This document shows, piece after piece, positions 48,160 through 57,859 of a stretch of DNA of 64,000 nt. The stretch lies in contig JASAMV010007160.1 in assembly GCA_030248065.1 (NCBI GenBank), forward strand, positions 24,999 to 88,998, in the 5' to 3' direction. The first letter of the stretch is position 1. Each line of letters starts with the position of its first letter. Both the position numbers and the translations under genes were made by a program. The notes below the pieces were generated by a model. The model saw only the letters and a program-made list of their open reading frames with translations. It had not been told where the DNA came from and made no database searches. The stretch is from Rhynchonema sp. JSB1_4. Lineage: Eukaryota; Nematoda; Chromadorea; Monhysterida; Xyalidae.

Positions 48160-49865
48160 TTACAATGTCGTTTCAAGCTGTTCGCGCTTTTGAAGAACGA
48201 AAACGCGTTGCCTTTGACCACTCTTAATCTTCTTGTGGTACGCGGCGTTCCATTGATGCGACAGAGCATCCAGGTACATCTGGTTCTCGTCATGCGATGC
48301 TGAAAATCGCATCGCTTGTATCACACCTGCAGCCATGGTGATTCCTTCTCACTTTCATCATTATAACCGCGTGTTGTGGGCGGTAGTAATCTGATGTCGT
48401 CTGTCGGCGTACCTGCATAACAGTGTTGGGCGGCGGCCAGCTGCGGAATGTGCTGATTCAAAGGTGCTGGTGTAACCGCATTGTTGGCCGTACTGTGTGA
48501 GCAAAAAGCAGAAGTCGACGATGGCATAACCTGAAGATGAATGTTATTAAACGTACAAATGGCGATGTACCATACAACTGTAGTTAAACGTGAAACAACC
48601 TTGAATTTGGCCAACAGTGTGGCTGGCAGTACGACGCCGAAACAGAACACGATCACAATGTCGGAGATGGTTGTGACGGCTCGATTTAAGGCAGGCAACT
48701 GGTCTCTATCGAACGTGAGGCGCGTGATCGTTTGCAATGGAAATGTGGCAAGGCTGATGCCGTAGCGGATTCGCAGACATCTGGAAGTGGGAAATTTGGT
48801 TTCCCAGTCATGATGAAGATGCTGCACTTTATCACCGTCTGACTGTGCCCAGTGTTCGTAGTGATTGCTTCAGAAACACTCGCATTTCAAGACTCTGGTT
48901 CGCGCCCGGTTTCTTGAACTCTTCGTAGACGGTGCGTGCTCTCCAACAGACGTATTCCGACAGTATCAGCTGCGCGATGTGCACCAGGAACACAGCTACA
49001 ATCGCCACGTTGATGACGGGATAAGCGGGCGAAGGAAACGGCTCCAACGGATGCATTCTGTTAACATGAAACACGCGATTGAATCTCGTGATTCTCACAT
49101 TTTCATAGTATTATTACCGGTGACACCAGATGGTTGGCTTTATCACCGTTCGGTACCAATTTGCCGACACGACGAATGCGCCGAAATGTAAGATGGCCGA
49201 TGTCCAAACGGCTGTGAGAGTGATGATGGCCAATTTGATGCGTTGGCTGGTTGACGGGACGACTTGGTGTGGCAACTGCACATTGGCAACTTTTCGCAAT
49301 CGTCAAGCGAACGAACTGTTATATGCATTTAGGTAATAGCACAAGCCAACCAGAAGCGTATGGCAAACGTAGCAGCGTTCAATCGCCAGTCCAGTCACGG
49401 TGAATTGCACGACGTTGCTGAGCAGGAAGTAGCCGCCGCTGCGCCACATGCATTCCACGGATGTGCGCTGTTCAAATGGTACTGGTTGCACATTTATGAC
49501 AAAAAAAGAAGACCGATTGATCAGACACGAACCTGATTCCAGTCAGGCGCGTTGATCAGCATTTGGACTGCGATCGTGATCCGATCGGCCGCAATGACCA
49601 AGATCAGTACGGTCATCTGAAGGTGGACAAGTGTACGTCTTGACACTTTATTTGATGAAAACAATAAAGTAATCATATGTACCTGGTACATCAATGGCTT
49701 CACATCTAGAGCGAGTGGAACGTTGCGGTGCAATTGTCGGAACCAAATCAGCGATACCATGATGCTGCACAGACTGACAGCCAGCAGCAGGTACATGGCA
49801 GTAACCAGTGGCCAAGTGATGTCAAATGCCGGCCATGCTCCATCAGTGGTGTTGGAGGAATTCAT
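48160..49865 (-). CDS. Seven-transmembrane receptor, copy B (apparently intact)
   Basis: Exons in transcription order: 49865-49683, 49616-49533, 49467-49351, 49275-49118, 49057-48836, 48780-48600, 48530-48414, then a last exon ending at 48160. All defined junctions are GT-AG and phase-consistent, giving about 400 aa. Seven hydrophobic segments follow in order, beginning ITWPLVTAMYLLLAVSL, TVLILVIAADRITIAVQM and GYFLLSNVVQFTVTGLAIER. There is an NSSN glycosylation sequon at the N-terminus and a basic cytoplasmic tail (KSGQRQRVFVLQKRE). It is about 75 percent identical by eye to copy A, so the pair is a recent tandem duplication. The start of the last exon is uncertain. Confidence 0.75.
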
Positions 49866-50080
49866 GTTGATTTTGTTCTCCTGCGCACTAGAATCCAGGA
49901 ATACATACGTATCCTGAGCAAGAAACGATGCTTGGTATTAGAAAATACAATTGTGCTGAGCTCGCAAGTGCATCAGTCAATGTTGTTTGCGTAATGCGCG
50001 ATCCTGCTGTCTGCTGACTAATAGCAATCCGGCTTGTTACCTGCTGTTTTTCATCCGAACGGATAGGAAGCCGTTGAGTT

Positions 50081-50299
50081 TTAGTTCAGCAGCTCAAATT
50101 CTGGCGATTGACGGAACTGAGCCAGACAGTCATTTGTCGAGCAGGTCCGACCCGCCGCCTCGCCTATTGCCTGTTGTTGTTTATTAACAATCACTGTACT
50201 GACATCATTGGGGAAGTGCACAGCCATGCTTAATGAGAAAACCAATAAAACCGCAGGAATAACAAAAGTGACAAAAATGTGGCTGCATGTGCTTGTCAC
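50081..50299 (-). CDS. Possible small secreted peptide or 5' exon
   Basis: The minus strand encodes 72 residues beginning MTSTCSHIFVTFVIPAVLL, a signal-peptide-like start, followed by a hydrophilic tail with CSTNDC. It could be chance, or a first exon. An open minus stretch at 50,369-50,560 with a hydrophobic segment lies upstream. I do not recognise either. Confidence 0.25.
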   Translation of the reverse strand: MTSTCSHIFVTFVIPAVLLVFSLSMAVHFPNDVSTVIVNKQQQAIGEAAGRTCSTNDCLAQFRQSPEFELLN

Positions 50300-50763
50300 G
50301 CGTCGTCATGGTTTGAGCATTGGTCACGGTCTCATGAATTTATTGCATAGCAACATGAAACAGATCCTTCAGGCGGTTGAAGGCTGATTAATGTCGTTCC
50401 ATAGTCGGATCAGCAGCCAGACTGACCGTAATGACCTTACAGTCATCACAATATGCACCGTCATTGTTATTAAAACTGTCAATGCCATGGTTACCAACTT
50501 TGAGACAAAAACGAAAAAACACCATGGTGAACTTGATTGTATGTCTGGAATTACATTCCTCGTGTGAAGAGATTCGGGGTTGTCCAGAAGACTGTCGACA
50601 ATATATGTATGGCAGTGAATATCATAGCATACGAAAACCTGTTCAGTTTGAAATAAGCTTGTGCCAGGCTCAGCGGTGGCCGAGGTGTCACCAGTCACTG
50701 TGCTCAGTTATTGCGACACTGTTGTCCATTCAGTCGGACTTAAGAGCAAAAACCAAATGTATA

Positions 50764-50948
50764 GGCAAACTACGCCAACACGAGCCCGATTTCGCAGCTG
50801 GCAAAATGGTGAAACATTCAGACGTAGCTGCTGATTTGTGAAACGTTACACGTTGTGGAATACAACGTGGAGCATGATGATTTTCTCTTTCTTTGCGTTT
50901 TGCAAGTTCACCACCTCCGAAATCGGGCTCGTGTTAGCGTAGTTTGCC
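50764..50948. mobile_element. GGCAAACTACGCC-ended MITE, copy 5
   Basis: The best-preserved copy: ends GGCAAACTACGCCAACACG and its inverse, flanked by TA. Orientation is as in the 30,589 copy. Confidence 0.85.
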
Positions 50949-51212
50949 TATACCTGACGGTATCGAAATCAATCTACTTCATTCTCTGATCAACCTATAA
51001 GAGATGGAAACAGAGAACCAACTAACAAAAAACAACAACCAAAAACAATTGTGAGACAATCATGTGCGCATACGAGTGCAGCGAACATATCCTGAAGAGT
51101 TGTTTATGGCAGGTTTTTGTCGAGATGTTTCACGTTGGGTCTGAGATCGAACAAGATTGATTGCTATACCGTTCGGAACATTTTGTTCTCTGATTATGAT
51201 GATTGTGCGCAG

Positions 51213-53066
51213 AGAATTTTGACTCCTCCATCGAAACAGAGACGATGTTCTCAATTTCAGGGCACACCGACTGAACACCAGCGACAGATTCTGCAGAAAC
51301 ACGCCACAACGACAACTGCCGACAGTGAAGATATTCGATTGGATATTGGTTGGTGTTTGACGGCAGTTGTATGTGAATGACAATTCTTTTGGAAGAAACT
51401 TTTCAAACGCGTGGCCTGATCTGTAAAGCGCATGATGCGTGCACTGGCTATAACGGTCACGCGACTTCTGTAGCCAGTGCACGCATAATGCGCTTTACGG
51501 ATCAGGCAACGCGGTTGAAAAGTTTCTCCCAAAAGAATTGTCAGAGTATAAGTGTGCATGAAATGCGCAACGTTCTTGGTCGGATTGATGTGATGTTATG
51601 TTATTGATCAGATCAGAAACATTTGTCTAACTGTGGTATTGGTCGCACAATGACTATATAAGAATTCATGAAATCAATCCTGATTTTCACGTTCAGTCAC
51701 TCTTAACCACTGTGCTATTTGTGATTATCACAAAACATTTTGAGCTGAAAATAATCTAGCAGATCAACCACGTTGCCGCAGGCCTGAAACATTCCCTTTA
51801 CTACATGTTTTGTGTGCGATCACGCACCGCAACGTCGTTGCCCCGTCACTTTCCCGCTTCACGATTCAGGAAAAAAATTTGACCAATTCTTATAAAGTCA
51901 TTGTGCGACCAATATGACATTGACGTCTGCAGTTTTATAGCAAGACCCATGCGTTCGAACTAGACCGCCTTGAAGGCTCATGATGGTATACGTATCACTA
52001 TCATCCAACATCAAACGAGGACGTGCCCTTAATCTGCAATCATGATGTGACTTGCTCTGGAGAATATTGAAATAGTAACACTGTTGCAGATGATTCGCTG
52101 GACTTCAGCAAGAACCAAGCGGTGGTGAGCACTTCAAAACCGGTTAACTGTCTGGAGTTATGGACGAAATCGGGACCAAACGCTTTTACCGATGATGACA
52201 ATATAACGTTGGCTGAACGAAATGCACTAGCCATGGTTGGTGGCAGGGTTGGAAAAAAAATTTTAAAACAAGTTTTTTTTGCCCAACCCTGGTTGGTGGA
52301 TTGTTTGTTTCATTCTTTTTTATGCATGCCACAATTAACGCTTGGTTTTCTGGGGACAGCGAATGTTTCGATACCGATGTATCCAAGAACACTTATGTTA
52401 GGATACGATGTTCAACGGCTTGTCAAAATTTTTCTAGTGCAAACGCCGAATCCTGAAAAATCATAATATCCAACTGTAGGGTCTTGGTCGCGCCCGCAAA
52501 CCACAGCCGCGCACAACGTTCAGTCTGTCGCGGCCAGTGACCAAATGTGTTGAGAATGCTGCAATTCCGATGGGTGATGAGCCTGAGCTTCAAAGGGAAT
52601 CGCCGAGACGAACGAAACGACGACCACCCGAAATTACGATCAATTTGAGCAATGCGAAAAATCGTGCGTTGGAATTTTTTCGCTTGACGGTGTTTATTTT
52701 GAATTTGTGGCCTGTCGGGAGCTTTAGAGCACGGATTGAGATTGAAAAATAGAAAAATTGCTTGTCAGGCCTCATACAGCAACAAACACTTGCTTGCGTT
52801 CTCTGTGTAAAAGACACTTGATCTCCTATGGCTGTCGAAATTTTATTTGTTTTCCGATGGGTCTCATTTATTGTTGTTGCCGTCGGAAAAAAAGAGTAGT
52901 CACAAGTCTTCAGTTCGGCAAGGCGTTTCTGTACAATTAGCGACCAGAAAAACGACTTTCGCATCAGGGCAAGCTCCATTTGCAGCCTGCCTCAACCGGT
53001 CACCGCAACAAGTCGCTGCCGGTTCGCAGGATTCCACCGACGCAACAGCTACGGCTGAAACATCAG
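51213..53066 (+). CDS. Downstream exons, probably a continuation of the ankyrin gene
   Basis: Exon 51,213-51,348 (RILTPPSKQRRCSQFQG, TPTEHQRQILQKH) ends in phase 1 at GTTGGT. Exon 52,090-52,235 begins in phase 1 and encodes SLDFSKNQAVVSTSKPVN and TDDDNITLAERNALAM, again ending at GTTGGT. A weaker phase-0 candidate, 52,968-53,066, ends at GTGCGA inside the inverted duplication. The first exon starts in phase 0, compatible with 44,063, so the two receptor genes would be nested antisense in one intron of about 7 kb. No domain is recognised. The reading frame of the last exon differs between the two duplicate arms. Confidence 0.55.
51379..51546. mobile_element. Palindromic foldback MITE (CTCTGACAATTC family), copy 3
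   Basis: Near-perfect hairpin arms matching 16,942-17,113. The right end CAGAG is followed by TATA. Confidence 0.82.
51639..51912. mobile_element. TTGGTCGCACA-family MITE, full-length copy
   Basis: 274 bp with inverted ends TTGGTCGCACAATGACT and TA duplicated. The interior contains, on the minus strand, the tRNA A-box-like TAGCACAGTGGTTAAGAG. Confidence 0.85.
52244..52291. mobile_element. 48-bp hAT-like micro-MITE at a splice donor
   Basis: Ends CAGGGTTGG and CCAACCCTG around an A/T core. The perfect 8-bp duplication GTTGGTGG (52,236-52,243 and 52,292-52,299) starts with the intron donor of the 52,090-52,235 exon. Confidence 0.8.
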
Positions 53067-53292
53067 GTGCGAGCAGTGCGCATATGCGGTTGGGCGCATC
53101 GGCAGAACAAATGGACAGAAACGAACAACAACAACAACAACACCAATTGCCGACTATATCGTATGCCAGTCAATTGGGCACGCTGCCAAGACGCAGGGGA
53201 TTGCTGGCCACCGGTGGGTTGCGACGTTTCCCAAAGGTTTCCTGTTTGCGTTGTTGCATTCCTGAATGAGAAGCACAAAAAATGTGACGTTA
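52502..53292 (+). repeat. Inverted duplication, left arm
   Basis: About 790 bp whose reverse complement recurs at 53,872-54,649 with substitutions and many 1-3-base indels. It contains the last candidate ankyrin exon. Confidence 0.92.
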
Positions 53293-53345
53293 TCGCTATC
53301 GGGACAGTTTGGTCTGGCTCCAACCAAGTAGTACGTGGTACCAAG

Positions 53346-53842
53346 TAGGGTTAGAGAGATGTCGGGTGTCGGCTGTCGGGTGTCGGGTGCCAAAAAAGTG
53401 TAGGTGTCGGGTGTCGGGTACCCCCAGATGTCGGGTGTCGGGTTTTTTTGGACCCGACAGCCGACACCCGACACTTACGGTTCAAAACATCAGTTTTGCT
53501 GAGAGAAGAATTTTGAGAGAAAATTTTCTTCGGACCAAATGTTTCCAAAGACGCAGAATGTGACATTTTGGTGTTTATTTCGTGTGAAAATACTTGACTT
53601 CAGTAACCTGAGCCAAAAAATTGCACTAATGATGCAAGTGAGCAAAAATTTGCCTGTTTTTGCTCCAAAAACAGGTGTCGGGTGTCGGGTTTTTTTCAAA
53701 AACTAGATGTCGGGTGTCGGGTTTTTTTGCAACTGTCGGGTGTCGGGTGTCGGCTTTTTTTCTCAGATGTCGGGTGTCGGGTGTCGGGTACTTCCAGATG
53801 TCGGGTGTCGGGTGTCGGGTACCCCCCCGACCTCTAACCCTA
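53346..53842. mobile_element. hAT-like MITE, TAGGGTTAGAG ends, in the centre of the inverted duplication
   Basis: Perfect 8-bp duplication GTACCAAG (53,338-53,345 and 53,843-53,850). Both sides are made of TCGGGTGTCGGG units in opposite orientation. Related fragments occur near 5,205-5,240 and 10,570-10,605. Confidence 0.88.
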
Positions 53843-53871
53843 GTACCAAGGTAGTGTGTAGTCCTGGTAGC

Positions 53872-54649
53872 TAACGTCACATTTTTTGTGCTTCTCATTC
53901 AGGAATGCAACAACGCAAACAGGAAACCTTTGGGAAATGTCTTCGCAACCCACCGGCGAGCAATCCCCTGCGTCTTGGCAGCGTGCCCAATTGACTGGCA
54001 TACGATATAGTCGGCAATTGGTGTTGTTGTTGTTGTTGTTGTTTTTGTCCATTTGTTCTGCCGATGCGCCCAACCGCATATGCACTGCTCGCACCTGATG
54101 TTTCAGCCGTAGCTGTTGCGCTCAATCCTGCGAACCAGCGACTTGTTGCGGTGACCGGTTGAGGCAGGCTGCAAATGGAGCTCGCCCTGATGCGAAAGTC
54201 GTTTTTCTGGTCGCTAATTGTACAGAAACGCCTTGCCGAACTGAACAACTGCGACTTACTTTTTCTCCGACGGCAACAACAATAAATGAGACCCATCGGA
54301 AAACAAATAAAATTTCGACAGCCATAGGAGATCAAGTGTCTTTTACACAGAGAACGCAAGCAAGTGTTTGTTGCTGTATGAGGCCTGACAAGCATTTTTC
54401 TATTTTTCAATCTCAATCCGTGCTCAAAGCTCCCGACAGGCCACAAATTCAAAATAAACACCGTCAAGCGAAAAAATTCCAACGCACGATTTTTCGCATT
54501 GCTCAAATTGATCGTAATTTTCGGTGGTCGTCGTTTCGTTCGTCTCGGCGATTCCCTTTGAAGCTCAGGCTCATCACCCATCGGAATTGCAGCATTCTCA
54601 ACACATTTGGTCACTGGCCGCGACAGACTGAACGTTGTGCGCGGCTGTG
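53872..54649 (-). repeat. Inverted duplication, right arm
   Basis: Reverse complement of 52,502-53,292. It ends exactly where similarity to the animal sequence stops, next to the bacterial gene. Confidence 0.92.
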
Positions 54650-55720
54650 AATTGGTGCAGCAATACACGCGTAACCGAACGAGTAACAAATACATCGTTT
54701 GTTTAAACTGCCCTTTTTGGCAAGTTGGTCAATCAAAAGGTATCCTTTAGGTAAACTTTTACGACTGTAATCGCCTTTCGTAGACAACACAATTGATACA
54801 TATATCTGAGGAATTTTGACGATTTCTCCTAATCCTGTTTTGGAGACAAAGGCGTCTTTAACCACTTGAAGTAAAAAGTCGTTGGCTTCTTGTTGCGTTA
54901 TGTTGAAGCGGTCTCTTTCTTCTTTACTGTTACCGACGTAACGAGGTAGACCAAGACCGTCAGAGAGATACTTAAGGGTAAAGTGGTAATTGAGTTTTAA
55001 CAAATCTTTGCGCTGAGCCTCGTCCAGCAGCCTGAACTCATTCAAGCTTCCGTCATCACCTTTCAAAATAGTTTGGGCAGCCGGGCTCTGTAGCCCAACG
55101 TCTTGCAGTAAGGCGGCGGTAATAAGGGGCGTGCCTAATTCTACCTTCCACTTATCGCGCCAATAATTACTCCCATCAAATCGAGAGGCTGCTTTTCGAT
55201 ACTTAGACAGGTACTTATGAGCGATGGTATCGTGCTCTAGCAACCTATCAACTAATCTCAGTGTCAGCACGGCTTTGTAAAGTGGTTTGAAACGCTGATG
55301 GACGCGGGCAAATTTACCCTCTGGTCCTCGCGTAAGAAGCATAAGCGTACCAAGAAATTTGGCACTGAGCTGTAGCGTTTCCTGTGGGGTGTCACCTTCA
55401 CACAGCTCAATAATCTTATCCACCACATTATGCAGCCTTTCTAGGCGAGCTAGCCGCTCTTCCTCCAGTTTGGTTGAGCTGTTCTTAAGCTTAACACTGA
55501 GCGTTTCATAGAGGGATTCTTTGCCTTTTACCCCGGCTATTTTCACTTGTTGCTTCTTAAGGTCATCAATGTGTTTTTCCAGTGATGGTGTAAGTGAAAA
55601 GTAATGGGTAGCATCTTCATAAATCGATCCGAATCCGGTGTCCTGAGGATAGACCAAGTTAATGAGTTGTTTGACTTGTTGAGTGTAATTACTGTCTGGG
55701 TTTAGGTTTTTAACGCTCAC
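54611..55720 (-). CDS. Bacterial conserved hypothetical protein, C-terminus replaced at the junction
   Basis: The start is GTG, preceded by AAGGATT at a normal Shine-Dalgarno distance. About 340 residues look bacterial, ending around IDQLAKKGSLN; the rest (about 25-30 codons) is read from animal sequence and is meaningless. A helical middle region includes LITAALLQDVGLQSPAAQ, which faintly resembles a degenerate HD/HD-GYP-type domain (Q in place of the metal-binding H). I do not recognise a specific family. The true gene probably extended only slightly further. Confidence 0.7.
   Translation of the reverse strand: MSVKNLNPDSNYTQQVKQLINLVYPQDTGFGSIYEDATHYFSLTPSLEKHIDDLKKQQVKIAGVKGKESLYETLSVKLKNSSTKLEEERLARLERLHNVVDKIIELCEGDTPQETLQLSAKFLGTLMLLTRGPEGKFARVHQRFKPLYKAVLTLRLVDRLLEHDTIAHKYLSKYRKAASRFDGSNYWRDKWKVELGTPLITAALLQDVGLQSPAAQTILKGDDGSLNEFRLLDEAQRKDLLKLNYHFTLKYLSDGLGLPRYVGNSKEERDRFNITQQEANDFLLQVVKDAFVSKTGLGEIVKIPQIYVSIVLSTKGDYSRKSLPKGYLLIDQLAKKGSLNKRCICYSFGYACIAAPIHSRAQRSVCRGQ
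54650..54700. other. Animal-bacterial junction
   Basis: To the left is the inverted-duplication arm of animal sequence; to the right the bacterial reading frame. The frame runs open through the junction, adding an unrelated C-terminal tail to the bacterial protein. Confidence 0.8.
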
Positions 55721-55773
55721 CGTAATCCTTTCTGATCTGTCCGTTGAATAGCTTTTATTATATTAACGCTATT

Positions 55774-56044
55774 CTAGGGCGTGTTGATCTTTGCAGTGCA
55801 CTTTTGCAGCAGTTTGTGCGCCATTTAGGCAAGGCGACTGTTTGCAGGTCTAGTGGGCCTAAATCAAAAACAGTCAACGCAGTATAAATGGCGCACAAGC
55901 GCTGCCCGAAGGGGTCGTCATGAAAGCATTTTACTCTTTGTCACAGCCCTTTGACGTAGAACAACTATGCCTGCAGGGCTGTTTCGCGATTAAAATGCTT
56001 TCATATAGACCAAAATTCGTACAGCAAAGATCAACACGCCCTAG
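55774..56044. mobile_element. Bacterial 271-bp MITE with three stem-loops
   Basis: Perfect 21-bp inverted ends (CTAGGGCGTGTTGATCTTTG plus one base) bound the element. Inside are two further palindromes: TTGTGCGCCATTTA with GACTGTTT paired to inverses at 55,868-55,898, and TGAAAGCATTTT with ACAGCCCT paired to inverses at 55,975-56,003. It separates the hypothetical gene from the lipase gene. No transposase is present. Confidence 0.8.
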
Positions 56045-56064
56045 CAGTGGATGGCGCCATTCGT

Positions 56065-57525
56065 TTATCGCACCAAATGACCCAACTCGACCGCTTCGCG
56101 TTTTTTCAGTTGACCTAAATGATATCGTAAATTCTCACTAATTTTAGTATTTCTTTTAATAATATGGATTTGCGGCCATGACGCTTTTTCCCCACTTTCA
56201 ATCAATTGCTCAATACTTGCTAGTGTGGGATTGGACAATACTTGCGACAAATTACGGATTTGTCGTTTAGGTAAAATATTAATATTGCCTACGTATTGTT
56301 GATCAATAATAGAGCGTACTTTATGGATGGCAAGTTTGGCACTTTTGTTACCCGTCAGACGCTCGATGATATCAATGGCGAAGATACTATTAGACTTGGC
56401 CAGCTGCCCGATGTGCCGGGTGGACATATCCCACAACGAGTTAGGATCTACGCGATTTGAGGATATAAAGGGAACAGCCAGAGGATTGGTTTGACTGACT
56501 ATACTGTGGTTCACACCATATAATCTGGCTAACCGCTCGTAAGGAAGATCGGCCATCAATGATCCATCGGCAAAGCGGCGATTAGGAATGTAGGGAACAA
56601 TCTCACCTTTGGGGGTTTTCGCCCGCAACTGAACAGGACTAAAGATGATTGGCACCGCACAAGATGCACGAACGGCTTGGGTGATAATCGCGTTAGGCGA
56701 CGTTTTTGCATTGAGCAAACGTGAGTGTTGATGTAAGTCTGCCGGAGAGACTGTGATAGTGATGTGCCTGCCAGTTTTCTTAAATGCCTCTTCGAAAGTG
56801 GTTAAATCAAACAGTTCAATCAGGGCATTTTCCAGTACCGAACTGTCAAATAGGCTTTTTTTGCCGAACCCGGAAAAGCTACGCCAGTGCTTAAACGTGT
56901 CGTAAATAAATTCGGCACTGAGCGCTTCTAATAACTCGTCGTGATCACGCGTACCTAACATTGCCGCAATGATAGAGCCTGCACTTGCCCCTGAAACCAC
57001 AGTAGGCAAGAGGTTTTTTTCGTTGAGCGATTTTACGACGCCTGCGTGAAAGAACCCCAAGCCAGCACCGCCAGACAGCATTAAACAGCTTCGACCAAAC
57101 GCATGGGCCGTTTCTTCAAAAAATGAAAGCTTCTCGTAAAAGTCCACTTCATTCTCATCGGCACTGTAAATTTGTTCAAGTGCAAGAATGACTTCATCAA
57201 TGAATTGTTCAATGAGGTGTTTAGTACCAATTTTGCATTGGCTTAACAGTACAGGGTTAGCAATGTTGCCTAAGTTTCCATGCAAGCCTTCATGTAAAAT
57301 AGACATTAGGGCGTGAAGATCGCCTTTCCCCCGCGCTATTTTTAATCGTTGGACGCGCTTTCGAATAAGCATGTGGTCGTAGTCATCGCTCGCGTCTTTC
57401 GCTTTCCATTCTGCCGCCCCGGAGAGTTCATCGTGGGCGAGGCATGCGGCTTCATATTCTTCGTAACACGTGGCACGCTCGATGTCGTTTTCGATTTTTT
57501 TCAAGCGCAAGTCGAATACAGCCAT
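56065..57525 (-). CDS. DUF3336-patatin family phospholipase / triacylglycerol lipase
   Basis: 486 aa. An N-terminal DUF3336-like helical region covers about residues 20-140 and the patatin domain starts near 145. The oxyanion loop SGGAGLGFFHAG is at 151-162, the nucleophile elbow GASAG at 179-183 (Ser181), and the second dyad residue in RFADGS at Asp320. The DUF3336-patatin pairing is typical of TGL3/4/5- and SDP1-type acylglycerol lipases, so hydrolysis of storage triacylglycerol or phospholipid acyl esters is likely. No signal peptide is visible, so it is probably cytoplasmic or on lipid surfaces. Start ATG at 57,525. The gene is intact and is transcribed away from the DUF445 gene. Confidence 0.9.
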   Translation of the reverse strand: MAVFDLRLKKIENDIERATCYEEYEAACLAHDELSGAAEWKAKDASDDYDHMLIRKRVQRLKIARGKGDLHALMSILHEGLHGNLGNIANPVLLSQCKIGTKHLIEQFIDEVILALEQIYSADENEVDFYEKLSFFEETAHAFGRSCLMLSGGAGLGFFHAGVVKSLNEKNLLPTVVSGASAGSIIAAMLGTRDHDELLEALSAEFIYDTFKHWRSFSGFGKKSLFDSSVLENALIELFDLTTFEEAFKKTGRHITITVSPADLHQHSRLLNAKTSPNAIITQAVRASCAVPIIFSPVQLRAKTPKGEIVPYIPNRRFADGSLMADLPYERLARLYGVNHSIVSQTNPLAVPFISSNRVDPNSLWDMSTRHIGQLAKSNSIFAIDIIERLTGNKSAKLAIHKVRSIIDQQYVGNINILPKRQIRNLSQVLSNPTLASIEQLIESGEKASWPQIHIIKRNTKISENLRYHLGQLKKREAVELGHLVR

Positions 57526-57859
57526 GATAACTACCTATTGTAAGTGAAAATAAACTAACCGCTTTACCTTTTAGTGGTGTTAGCCTTACCCGAAAAGTTG
57601 TCACTGGGGACTTTTCGCAGTATGACAATTACCCTATGCAAAAACTTTAGAATTCTCTGCCTAATGAGGATAGAAATTCATTTTGCATTGATATTAAGCG
57701 TGCTGGCAACGCCAGTAATGCTCAATAATAAGGTTTTAGCGTCATCAAGTGTTGTTATCAACCAACAATTAGCATGAAATGCGTTTTTTACGTTGACCAT
57801 TTCCTACGCACTAAGTAGCCTGAATAAGACAATAATAAATCGGATCACATGTTCGAAGT
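57526..57859. other. Divergent intergenic region
   Basis: This lies between the lipase (-) and DUF445 (+) genes and presumably carries both promoters. A 37-codon plus-strand frame at 57,664-57,777 begins with a signal-peptide-like stretch, but I found no family for it. Confidence 0.35.

Noticed and set aside
57664..57777. 37-codon frame with a signal-like start upstream of DUF445
   Set aside because: Too short and not recognised; mentioned only within the intergenic entry.
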